NCBI GenBank assembly: GCA_019843655.1
Contig: JACDQD010000102.1
Location: forward strand, 4,783,501 to 4,847,500
DNA from: Lethocerus indicus
Lineage: Eukaryota > Arthropoda > Insecta > Hemiptera > Belostomatidae
Length of the DNA: 64,000 bases
Reading direction: 5' to 3'
In this document: piece after piece, positions 48,945 through 59,086 of the stretch
Position numbering within the stretch: position 1 is the first letter of the stretch
How the letters are laid out: the number at the start of each line of letters is the position of its first letter
The notes under the pieces: model-generated
Told to the model about the DNA's origin: nothing
Databases searched by the model: none
Seen by the model: the letters and a program-made list of their open reading frames with translations, nothing else
Made by a program: the position numbers and the translations under genes

Positions 48945-50010
48945 CCCCCTCCTGGAACAGCTTCGAGTTGGCAGTGGCGAGGATTAGGCCGACTGAAACT
49001 TTCCGTATTTGGTACAATTAGGGAGTCAGACCTTGTCCGACCTTATAATGAAATGTTCCGCCCGCCCTACAAGCCATCAGCCAACTTGTTCTCGTGTTCG
49101 CCGCTAAGTAGACCAGACGTGCTAACACCTCTTTCATCTAAACCCATGTCTTCGTCAGAACATTTTCCGACAGAAATATACGCACCAACATCTAGTTTAT
49201 TGTCATAAATTTATTTTTAATTTACAGTTTTTAATTCAACGAATTTTCGATCATAGGTAAACATTTTTAAATTTACGCCTATGGATTATTATAGGTTTTC
49301 GATACAGGACCTTTAAACCTCCTAAATATTGTATTAAAAACCTTCCATTTATTACCACTCCTTGCGCTGAATCAATCGATGTTAGTACCATTAAAGAACA
49401 TTAAAAATGTGTGATGTATAAAACACTTATTTAGTCGAACGAGTTTCTCTCGCACCTTCCGGATGCTTGAAAATCGGAGCTGGGTAGAATCGCATTTCAC
49501 GTTCCAATAGTTCGTATAATTCAAAGATACTAATGAATTTACATTGTGTACAGTAGAGTAACAGGCCGAGGGATGGAGGGGGGCACAAGGGGAATCGAGT
49601 AAAATTTTATGAAGGGTTCCGCTCAATGGAACTGGAGACTTAACATTGAGGGACTTAAACATGAGCCGGGTCGGATTCACTCCAGACATTACTGGGGCTC
49701 ATTTCAAGCACTTCTCAACACCCTATTCAAATCCAAACCGACAGCTAAATACCCCGTTTGAACGTTCAGACGCTTCCATTATCGGCGGTGTTGTTTTATT
49801 CACAGGATTTCTTCCGCGATTCAGCGATCATCTGGAGTCTTAAAAATGAAGTGTACCGTTGAAACGAAGTCTCTCCGTTGATGGATATTTTTCATAAATG
49901 GCCAATTAGATTGACAATTATGCTTTATATGTATAAAACGGTATAAAAACGTAACAATAATAATACGGAACAAACGTGGCAAAATTTACACACCAGCTGA
50001 ATGGCTGTAA

Positions 50011-50030
50011 TGGCTATCGGACGATAGCCA
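50011..50030. repeat. Perfect 9-bp palindrome with two-base centre
   Basis: TGGCTATCG (50011-50019), GA, CGATAGCCA (50022-50030). Too tight to fold as an RNA hairpin with all pairs; it could be a dimeric protein-binding site. Confidence 0.65.
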
Positions 50031-51369
50031 GCGGATATTAGACGGGTGAAAATATGAATTCGGTAGAATTCTCCATGAGAATGATCACTAAAAGGTCACG
50101 TAAGTAGAAAGTCGTCATATCAATTAGTCTGGGGCGGCCTTACCTGTGGCCCGAAATTCAGCCGGGGCGTGCTACGTGACCTGGTGACCTCTAACCGACC
50201 TCTATCGTTCTCTAGCTAAATTTCACCGGATCCAGACTTCTGCTATCCAACTCACTTGGGCCCCGGCCGTCTCCCGCTCACCGGGTCACTACGAGAAAAT
50301 ACCCCGTGTTAAAATTCCAGGGTGTTTCACCGAGAAAAGTACGCGTTGAATAAGTGGGATGACGAAGATTGTTGTCCATTTAATCTGATTCGGAGAAAAA
50401 TCGAATTTTTGTATTCAACTCTCCACTACTCTTCTCTTGCACCCTCTCGTGTCTACAAGCTCAAGTCCCAATCAGGCAATGCCTCGACTTTTAACATTTT
50501 CCCGCCGGTTCGTAACGAATTCCAATTTATCGAACTCTCTCGGGGTGACAAATAATTTTAAGAAACCTGCTGTTTGTTGCTGTGATTAAATAATATGGTA
50601 AACGGTAGAATATTTAAGGACTTCCAGGTAGGAGGAAATCGTCTCCTTTTGTGGATTCCTGTAGTGAGGGTATAGGGCGGTGGTGCAGGGGCGGACACCT
50701 GTGTTTTACGATTTATTCCCAGGGCCGTTCCGGGCGAGTTGAACTGCCCTCCCGGGGCCTGCCATCTCACCGCGTATACTTCACACTCCGCACCCCGCCC
50801 AAATGGAAAACACCGGCGAATTTCAACACACTGTCGGCCTAATATAAACCCTGAAACTAATTGTTAACAGCGGTGTAAAACTGCCGGGGTTATTATTTCA
50901 GAAATTTCCTACGGATTACGGCCCAGTCGACAATGCTCCACCTCTTACCCGCGTGGAGTATCATCTGTCCATTTAATCCAGTTATACACGTATTAAGGGC
51001 TTACTGCTGTGCATTGATTAGGACCATAATTGTCTGGCCACAAATTTGCAGTAGGACCACTATAAATAACCCTCTTCATTATGGAATTATTAACGCCGCT
51101 GATCATTATCCAACAAAACACACTAATATTTAGAAAAATCCAATATCCCGGCGAGAATTCGAATTTACGATTTAATTCAAATTTTCTCGGTAACATATTA
51201 AATTCGTCCAATAGCAATGTGAGTCCAACTCAATTACCTCGTGCTAAGCTCGAATAACATACATTAGCAGTAGAATGTAAGGTTCATTGTTCAAATGGCG
51301 AGACGCCAATTGATGTGATTAGGTCCGGGATAAAGTGAAATTAAATTAGGAGTTGGACCTGGAACCGAC

Positions 51370-51480
51370 GTACAAAGTTTAGAGGTTAGGGCACTGTGCT
51401 ACTGATTCGGGGTCGAATACCGCTGGGTGGCGAAATTCTTGAGCAATCGCAAGTCTGTAACTTAGACCTTCAATAAAAAC
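51370..51480 (+). mobile_element. tRNA-derived SINE remnant (RNA polymerase III promoter boxes)
   Basis: TTTAGAGGTTAGGGCACT (from about 51378) resembles a tRNA A box followed by the D-loop GGTTAG word. GGGGTCGAATACC (about 51409-51421) resembles a tRNA B box (GGTTCGANTCC) about 30 bases further on. This spacing and the intervening GCTACTGATTC text are typical of tRNA-derived SINE heads. No tRNA cloverleaf can be drawn, since the acceptor stem and anticodon arm do not pair, so it is not a functional tRNA gene. No second copy is in the window and no target duplication was identified. Confidence 0.45.
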
Positions 51481-54426
51481 TCAATCTCCAGGATGTGCGA
51501 GAAAAGCTATTTTGATATTCAGAAATAATTCACATATAAATTGAATTATCACTTATCGAGGGCTAAATATTTTAACACTAGAATCTTTAAAGGAACCAAC
51601 AATAAAAACATTACTTGTTAATTTGCAGTCATATGAACTTTCATGTATTTATGTAGACATTTGTTTATAGATATACTTACCTGTATACATCGGGGAATAG
51701 AATGTTCTTTTGCTTGCCTAATTCCGACAGAAGGACTTAGTTTCTAACTGGACTCCAGATTGGGTAGTGGGGTGTCGAGATGAAAAATCGCAGTTGTTTA
51801 ACAAGGCGACTTCGAAAGTGTGTAATCCAGAAGTTTGGGAGTCTGAAAAAAATTAGTTTGAAAAACTAGTTCAATTTTAGCCGGGAAAAAGTTGAGTCGG
51901 ATTCGCGTTAGTAGTTGATTCCTTGACCGGATTATCGGTGGAGCGGATGGGGGCGATGAGACAGGGTGAGCGATTGTGGCGCAACTTGAACAGAATGGAG
52001 CGGCCAACTTCCCCACCAATTAAGCCCTCAATTAGGGACTATCACAATAGCACGTCCTCCACAATAGGCCACCACAATCGGCACTCGCGCCACAGACATT
52101 AGGAAAGAAATAACAGACGTGGCGCCGCGGGTGTACAAAAGGTTTAATTTACAACCTTGATCCTATATTTTGACTTTGAACTTCAGACCTTTAAGTGAAG
52201 ACCGGAGCCAAGTCACGTTATTAGCAGTGCAGCGAAATATAGCCGGTTTCAGATGGATCTATCTACCTACGACATATGTATTTTTTTAAGCATAATAAAT
52301 TAGGAAATATTGAAGAAAAGCCATTCTAAAGAATCCTAAGGAAAGTTGGCGTATTTTTACAGTCAAATGCCACGAACCTTGCTGCTCCCGCACTTCTTCA
52401 GGAGCCAATAAGTACCTCACTTTATTCCTTTATAATTCCTTTGAACTATTAAATATGCCAGTGAAGTAAAAAAGTTGGGTGATAATATTCCATCCACTCG
52501 CCTCAAACTGATACAAACCATAATATTTTAAAACAGATTTACTATAGGTATGTCTATTGAGAACGCATAAGATTAAAAACGAATATAGTTCAGGGTAAAT
52601 CGTCTTGACGTTATTACTTAATGTTTAGAACGGATTTTATCATATCCCTACGTGTAATAGATGCTTTATTGTGTACGTCCAATTATTTGGGAGGAAGCTG
52701 AACTTGAAAATCACTTTTACTGAAACACCAAGTACATTTGGTATTACGCCAGAATATTTTTCTCCCCACTCAACTTTGACCCCAATTGAAGATCATCCCA
52801 CTTAGGAAGATAGGGGCCCAACCGTCTCGGTTCACCTTCTTCGCTTATCTCCCGCAAGTATTTTATTTTACCGGCCTAAACCTCTCTATCCCCGGGGAGG
52901 AAACTTGTTCTGGGCCCCAGCGGCGCCCCGAGCCCGATAGCGCCCAACATTCAATATATTACAGAACCGGTCAACCCCTAACCTTTTCCCACGCCCCACG
53001 TTTAATAATCAGATGGTGATTGCGAGATGGTCGAAAATACGAGCGTCGAGAATAGACCGCAATTATGGCCGAAAAATGTAGGGCTTTAGAGGGCCGAATT
53101 GCCGGAATTTGTGTTGACCTTTCCTGGAATTCAAAATGCGAGCGGTCAGATAAACTCCAATTTATATCCTCTTGTGGTAGTTGAATAACATAAATTATTC
53201 AGAACCTTCTTGTTGGGGGATTAAAAGTGTAATTTTGTTAGAAGATACAATTACGAACGGATTCATTCTGCAGTATTCATAAAGGCTTTTGGCCTTTGAA
53301 ATTTCCATATAATTTCCTTTATATAATTTCAAAGCTGTTACTGAATTATTCTAATTAACATTTATTTCGGTTTATAGCAAAAAAATGAATACCACTTTTT
53401 TACATTTTACATTTTAAAAAAGTTGATTTTTTATTGATGCTATACTACGGGCTCAACAGTCAACAGTCTGTTGTGCGTAGGCAATGTTCTGAATAGTGCT
53501 GTCTTCTGATCCGGTGTTTTTCTGTCCTATCACAATTTACCTTATCTCTATTAAAATGTCTCCAGAACAAATATTTTTAAAAATGTTAAACATAAGATAA
53601 CAATTATTATCCGATTTATTATTCATTTTATTATTCTATACGGGTCTGCCCGTCAAATGTAGATCGGACGCAGGCATTGAAGACATAAAAATATAACACG
53701 ACTTCCATTGCCGTGGTGTTATCTATCAAAGGGAGTATTTAAAAAGCAGCCGATACTGTTGAAAGGGAATTCGTCGAGTTATAATACAATTTAACTTAAT
53801 AAATACACCAGGGGGAGAGTTCCCATCAGTACGATAGAGTACACTGCTGTCTTATGCGAGGATTAATTTATCTATTTATTAAAGTAATTCTACTCGTTTA
53901 TGTTAAGAATTTACCTTTGGGCAGGGTCGATTCTTTGTCCCCGCTGCCTCCTAAAATTGTTTATTAAAAAGGCGGTTGCACCAAAACCATTTTTCTCCAA
54001 AGTGAACTCGTTAGAGGAGCGCTCATCGTTTCAAAGAGGCGGCTGGAAGGAGGACTGAGTCCCTGGAGAAATCTATAGATACGGATGGGCGGTCCCCAGA
54101 CAGGTTTTAAGGCGCGCTAAGAAACAGGTATAAAAGCATTATTCCAGTGGGCTCTCACCCATTAGTCTTCATAACCCGGCATCGCATCCTTCATTATTAG
54201 GTAGCCTCCTCCGCCTCCTTCTACTCAGATATATACATTGCGCGCCTAAGCGGTAATATATCAGTCCGAAACTCCCTACTGCAAAAGTTATTTCCTATTC
54301 GATATGGCTAATTTAATTTTTAAATAGAAGGCCTACAGGAATGTTCTATGGGTGGCCGTACTCCTATAGTAATTAATACGACTGCAGTTGCACCTCAAGC
54401 GCCTGTATTTTCAACTAAATATTTCA
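51481..54426. other. Non-coding stretch with a possible TATA promoter
   Basis: No gene recognised. GC-rich patches lie at about 51890-52130, 52800-53000 and 54000-54230. The last contains a TATAAAAG box listed separately. Frames of 73 to 77 codons show no domains. The region 52250-52740 is AT-rich. Confidence 0.5.
54129..54165 (+). promoter_or_regulatory. Candidate core promoter (TATA box)
   Basis: TATAAAAG at 54129-54136 is followed about 28 bases later by TCACCCATTAG, whose TCA could be an initiator start although it does not match the full TCAGTY insect initiator. The preceding 130 bases are GC-rich, unlike the AT-rich sequence in which chance TATA words are common. No open frame of note lies immediately downstream, so this would drive a non-coding or spliced transcript if real. 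Confidence 0.2.
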
Positions 54427-54760
54427 GTCGTATTATACTGAATCTGTTTTAATTGAATGAAATAGGAATTTCAGTTTACTACATTATTATTTCATCTTAT
54501 TATTAGACTCAACAAAACCTATTAAAATTTATTATTTAAAGAAGTACGGCGTAGATACTAGACCTGTCGGGCACGTGTGTCGTGCAGGTTAGTATTAGCG
54601 CCCTAATAGTTATGACGTAAAACAACTGTGTTTAATTAAATCCTACAGAGAGAACGGAATTATATGGAAGTTTCTTGCTTCCTTAACTTTAGTCAATTTA
54701 ATAATTATTTTCAATAATATAATAACTTACCGCATAATTGAATTAATCTGAAGAAGTTAA
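54427..54760 (+). repeat. Family B hairpin repeat, copy 1
   Basis: Shares with 58264-58560 the words CAGTCGTAT, TAATTGAATGAAAT, CATTATTATTTCATCTTATT-like text, ATTTAAAGAAGTACGGCG, the central hairpin, TTTAATTAAATCCTAC, TAGTCAATTTAATAAT and AATTAATCTGAA, in order. The hairpin (54546-54602) has arms GGCGTAGATACTA and TAGTATTAGCGCC with CCTG/CAGG further in. It is followed by CTAA. No coding capacity was found, and no terminal inverted repeats beyond the central hairpin. Confidence 0.65.
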
Positions 54761-55785
54761 GGGAGTAATATAATGGCAATAGGTTATATTATTGATTATA
54801 ATACAATATTCGTTAATTGATAATACACTTGACATTTTAATGCCAAAAAATACTTATTATTTACTATATAGATTTGTTCTTAAGTCCCACTACAAAGTCA
54901 ATCACGTTGATTGCCGGACTACATTCAGGTCCGGTACTCGGTTAAGAAACTTGGCATCCGAATCAATTTCCACAAAATACTATGTTACAGTACTACTAAG
55001 TAAGGTAAATAACAATTTCTGTTACCTAAGTATTTAGACATTATTTAGACTTTATTATAATAATGCGGAAATAGTGTAAAATAAAAGTATACCATTATTT
55101 AAAAAAATGTTATTATTGAATCAGAGCGCTAATTAATATTTTGGCCAATCTTTCTCTCTATTACATCCCCGCAAGTATTTCAAGCTTAATTTAATTGTCC
55201 GTAAATAAAATATGTATCGGGTGAAATAAGCTGTGTCCGAAAAGGATGCGTTTGCTTCTCTGGTCAGAGCGAAGCCGGCTGGAGACAATTTCTTTTTTTC
55301 CTCTATATCCCTGGGGGATTCTTCTTTTTTTCTCTTCTCGGGTCCTGCGGGACCGCCGCATTTCCACTCAATCGGTTGAATCCCATTCGCCCAATCCGGT
55401 ATCCCGCCAACAATACCGACCTCTGAACTCTAACTGGAGCCTTCCAGAACCCGACCGCTGTGCCAATCCTTTCTGACGTGATAGCCCCGAATCATAAAAT
55501 TCGGTCCGATTTTTCCCCAACTAGAGACGGGTTTGGCATCCAACGTCCGGTTGGTTTGGTGAGGTGAACTCGGGCCGGATATTTGTACATTATACACGGA
55601 AAATATCAATCTCGCATTTATTGCTGTAATAATAGATATAATATTATAATATAAATTTAATAATAATATAATAATCATTCGAGTAACAAAGGCTTATATT
55701 CCATTATATATATAAACATCAACTTGGTATTATTAAATAAAATATGAAAAGGAAGAACTAGTGTGTATTGTGATTATACTAACAA
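54761..55785. other. Non-coding stretch
   Basis: AT-rich flanks surround a GC-richer patch at about 55240-55600 with frames of 76 to 82 codons and no recognised domain. Nothing shared with other regions. Confidence 0.55.
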
Positions 55786-56606
55786 ACACCGTATATTTCG
55801 TGTGTTTCTGTCTCCTCTCGCTGGTTTGGTCTTTTATAGACCGGTTTCGGCTGCTCTTCAGTAGCGGTGTTAGTCACGTTGGCACTTTCGAGGTTTTTTA
55901 GGCATCCTCACTGCAATGTCACTGTCACTTGTGCTAGTACAAGTCAACCCTATCTGGTATTGTTTATTTACGATCATAAAGGTTTTCCTGTTGATCCAAA
56001 ATGATGAATTGAACTGATGTATTGAAAAATGTTTATTTTTAGTAATCTATCTAATCGATGCAATTTCCGCACCACACTCAGGGGGGCGCTAGTTAATCGG
56101 TGTATGTCGATCCAACGAACTTTAGTTAAGTACATTTCCGTACCAGCCTCAGGGGGCGCTATTTTATCGGAGCAAGTGCACCGAAAGAACTTTAGTTAAG
56201 GACATTTCCGTACCACCCTCAAGGGGCGCTAGTTTATCGGTGCAAGTGCACCCAACGAACCTTAGTTAAGTACATTTCTGTACCACCCTCAGGGGGCGCT
56301 ATTTTATCGGAGCAAGTACACTGAACGAACTTTAGTTACGTACATTTCCGCACCACCCTCAGGGGGCGCTAGTTTATCGGTGCAAGTGGACCCAACGAAC
56401 TTTAGTTGAGTACATTTCGCACCACTCTCAGGTACAAGTGACAGTGCAGTCCAAAATACATCCAAAGTGCCAAAGTGACTAACGCCGCTACTGAAGATGG
56501 CGAACAGCCGACACCGGTCTAGCGAAATACCAAACCAGCGATAGGAGACAGAAACAAACGAAATCTATGGTTTTCCGAGCCCTCGCAGACCAGAAAACAG
56601 GTATTC
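55786..56606 (+). mobile_element. Family A element with both arms and a six-unit array
   Basis: Left arm from ACACCGTATATTTCG (55786) through CTCTCGCTGGTTTGGTC, AGACCGGTTTCGGCTGCT and AGTAGCGGTGTTAGTCACGT; linker with GTACAAGTCAACC and CTGTTGATCCAAAATGATGA; six tandem units (56050-56435); then the right arm in inverted orientation (ACAAGTGACAGTGCAGTCC, ATCCAAAGTGCCAAAGTGAC, CCGCTACTGAAGATGGCGAA, CCGGTCTAGCGAAA, CCAAACCAGCG, GGAGACAGAAACAAACGAAA) ending at AAAACAGGTATT (56606). The left arm lacks the outer 35 bases or so present on the right. There is no transposase frame. It is the most complete copy in the window and defines the architecture: arm, linker, satellite, inverted arm. Confidence 0.88.
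56050..56435 (+). repeat. 70-bp tandem satellite array, six units
   Basis: Units are marked by the CATTTC-like word at about 56062, 56131, 56200, 56271, 56342 and 56412. The first 130 bases (from the GGGGGGCGCTAGTTAATCGG word) match the start of the 45 kb array with about one mismatch, including the TGTATGTCGATCCAACGAAC variant. Both arrays therefore descend from one already expanded array and later gained or lost units. The first unit is shortened and the last lacks the GCGCT box, as in the other array. Confidence 0.9.
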
Positions 56607-57084
56607 TAAATTACAACACGTATAGTTGTGTGAAAATACTAACAATCTGATCGTTCGATTTTAAATGCAGTACAGATATTGCTTGTAAAAACGTCAGACT
56701 TTTAAAACCTCCGTAAGCTCATACAATATTTCTATTCGTCTAAAGAAAAGACGTTGTTTAGCTTTCCGGTTGGTGAAGTTTGAGCTCCGATTCGTACGTC
56801 ATAAAACAGGGTCGTGTAAAATGGGCGCAGAGCGCAGCTGGAACACAAATCCTGAACGTTTTGTAACCGGCCTTCACTACGGTTGGGATATTTTTTCCCC
56901 CTGTACGTCTGTTTTTCTGGGCAATCGTGTGCACACCCACACACAGCTACATTCACAGAGAGGGAGTTGTTCTTTCTGTCGGATCAAAACAAATCTGAAT
57001 TCGGAATAAATTTGTGGAACCATGCAGATATTAAAGTGTGGGTCTACCGCAATTCCGCGATTAGGCAATTTAGCGGAAATTAAA
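56607..57084. other. Non-coding stretch
   Basis: Overlapping frames on both strands at 56732-57083 (60 to 79 codons) show no recognised family. A CACACCCACACACAG run at about 56930-56945 is a short CA-rich tract. Confidence 0.5.
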
Positions 57085-57275
57085 TTAAAAAGAAATTTTT
57101 TTTATTATTATTTCACCTTATTATTAGACTCAACAAAAGCTAAAAAAAAATTAAAATTTTTTATATAAAGAAGTACGGCGCAGATACTAGACCTGTTGAG
57201 CACATGTGTCGTGCAGGTTAGTATCAGCGCCCTAATAGTTGTAATGTAAAACACCGTGTTTAATTAACAACTGTT
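57085..57275 (+). repeat. Family B hairpin repeat, copy 2
   Basis: Matches copy 1 from TTATTATTATTTCACCTTAT, TATTAGACTCAACAAAAGCT and TATAAAGAAGTACGGCGCAG through the hairpin to CGCCCTAATAGTTGTAATGT and GTGTTTAATTAA. The hairpin (57177-57232) has outer arms GGCGC/GCGCC, an A-A mismatch, then GATACTA/TAGTATC, then CCTG/CAGG. It is closer to copy 1 than to copy 3. The flanks beyond about 57275 diverge. Confidence 0.65.
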
Positions 57276-58263
57276 CTTCTTTCTTTTTTTAAAGAATAAA
57301 GAAAATTCTGTATAATAACCCAGAATACAAAAAAACATTAAAAACAATTTTATTTTATGTCCATGAAGCCTGATTATATATAATAAATCCTTATTAATGT
57401 AATAATATTGACCACATCGGTAGTTAGCTCCTATGGCGATCTGAAATTAAATGATCATGTGTATGATTACGAAAATTAACTTTTAAAATAACCATGAACG
57501 GACGGTTTGCATTATTTATAAAGGGGAAAAATGTATATTACAATTTGTACAATAAACAACAGCAATGTCATAAAGGGAGAGATCATATCCCGCAATAAGG
57601 CCGTGTCGAAGAGAAACGAGATTCCTACTTGCGCCATGTCTCCAGCGGCGGTTCACATTGAAATTCAGATGGGGTTAATAAAATTTCATTCTTCCGTTCG
57701 GTAGGGAGCGCTCAGCAACCTTTCCTGACAGCAATCTATAAATGTTGGCGGGCGGAGGGTGAGGAGAGAATTCTTCGGCCCCGAAGAAGGTTCAGCCGGA
57801 TAGCGCCTTTTTGTCGCCGGTCACGTACTTCGCAGAAAAAGGTTCAATAGGACCCGATTAAAGGAAAAAAAAAATTTTAGGGGAATTTTTACTATTGTGC
57901 GTCAACGAATAAAACAACTTCCACCTTGATTTCCCCTTGTATTGCTGCCTACCTCTGCCTACCGTGAGGAAATAACGGTGCGCGCCGTAGTAATAAAATG
58001 ACAAAATAAACGTATTTTGAGGGCAGAGAATGAATATTATTCAAGGAAACGCTAAACAAATCGAGTCAAGTTGCGGAAAGTTCTACTGTGGAAAGGTAGC
58101 TTCATGAAAATTAGTGGATTTGTATTTGTTCCTATTTTATTATTATTGTTCATCTAGTACGCGAAAAAACGTACAAGTTCGTACAATTGAAGTTCATGAA
58201 TTGAGTTTCGTAGGATTGAGTTTTTAACTGATTTTTAATAATTTTCAACTAATTAGTGGGAAA
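57276..58263. other. Non-coding stretch
   Basis: AT-rich with a GC-richer patch at about 57590-57850. No gene, RNA or repeat recognised. Confidence 0.55.
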
Positions 58264-58560
58264 ACTAATCCAGTCGTATATTTACAGAAGGTATTCTAAT
58301 TGAATGAAATCGTGTTATTTTATCTTATTATAACATTATTAGTGTTGTCTTATTTAAAGAAGTACGGCGCTGATACTAGACCAGTTGAGCACATCCGTCA
58401 TGCAGGTTAGTATCAGCGCCGTGGTATCAGGCTAGAAAATCAGACTTGTTCAATTAAATTCTACTGAACGAATAGAAATAAATAACACCGAAAATTTAAG
58501 CTTCTTATTTTATTTAATAGTCAAGTACATTCAATAATTCAATAATTTAATCTGAACAAA
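58264..58560 (+). repeat. Family B hairpin repeat, copy 3 with a perfect 15-bp stem
   Basis: The central hairpin has arms ACGGCGCTGATACTA (58364-58378) and TAGTATCAGCGCCGT (58408-58422), perfectly complementary over 15 bases with a 29-base loop. Flanks match copy 1 on both sides (CAGTCGTAT, TAATTGAATGAAAT, ATTTAAAGAAGT before; TTCAATTAAATTCTACTGAA, ATAGTCAAGTAC, TTAATCTGAAC after). Downstream of the stem the text differs from the other copies (GTGGTATCAGGCTAG instead of CTAATAGTT). No coding capacity. Confidence 0.7.
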
Positions 58561-58887
58561 TGTGTTCACCAGACTGTTCCTTTTATGGGGTTATTATAAC
58601 TAAGTGGATTTTAGGAACCGATATATTTCATTTCCTTCTCTAGTCCCTTATTGCACAAACGTTTTAATAAGTTATTATAACGACTTCATTGGAATTTGTG
58701 AGCTCCTCTCGTTTAATCAATTGAAATTTGTAATTGAATTGAAATTCGGTGTGCCAAGCGGATTTTAACTTGGGTCGACCGTAAACCAGTGTCGCGTTGT
58801 AACCGGACCCGATTTGGCGGTGACATTCAGGAATTCCCCGGAAAAGGAATAATTGAAAGCGGGTTATACTGGACCGCTTCCATCACT
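58561..58887. other. Non-coding stretch
   Basis: No gene or repeat recognised. Confidence 0.6.
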
Positions 58888-58965
58888 CTTGCGGTCTTCA
58901 GCCTCCGCTCACAGATTTAGGTCCGATGACAGGCCGGTTACAGGCCTCGCACCATAGTCCGTATA
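58888..58965 (+). mobile_element. Family A solo left end, strongly decayed
   Basis: TCCGCTCACAGATTTAGGTC, CGATGACAGGCCGGTTACAG and GCCTCGCACCATAGTC parallel the fragment at 46920-47000 (TCTACTCGCAGATTTGGGCT, AATGCTTGACCGGTTTTGGC, TTCTCTCCATCGTC) and, more distantly, the intact left arms. No array or outer terminus remains. Confidence 0.4.
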
Positions 58966-59016
58966 TTAGCGACGCATGTAACTATAACTGTATTGGCACA
59001 GGGACCGGAAGTCCCT

Positions 59017-59018
<2 letters not shown>

Positions 59019-59081
<63 letters not shown>
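59019..59081. repeat. (AT)31 microsatellite
   Basis: An uninterrupted AT dinucleotide run of about 62 bases. It is directly preceded by a 7-bp hairpin (CAGGGAC / GTCCCTG). Likely polymorphic. Confidence 0.95.

Positions 59082-59086
<5 letters not shown>

Larger units (their letters stand above)
47001..51369. other. Long non-coding stretch
   Basis: No gene recognised. GC-rich patches lie at about 47230-47540, 48010-48490 and 50100-50290. A 112-codon plus-strand frame (48870-49208) begins with GTG and a hydrophobic stretch (ILFFLTLNVCTYAGEA) that looks like a signal peptide by chance or design; no family match was seen. A 105-codon minus-strand frame (49372-49689) is likewise unrecognised. Two small perfect hairpins are listed separately. 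Confidence 0.45.

Noticed and set aside
48870..49208. 112-codon frame with a signal-peptide-like start
   Set aside because: The start codon is GTG, which is not used for normal initiation in animals, and no mature-domain signature follows.
49372..49689. 105-codon minus-strand frame
   Set aside because: No recognisable protein family; composition typical of translated non-coding DNA.
51370..51425. Functional tRNA gene
   Set aside because: A and B boxes are present but acceptor, anticodon and T stems do not pair, so a SINE relic is the better reading.
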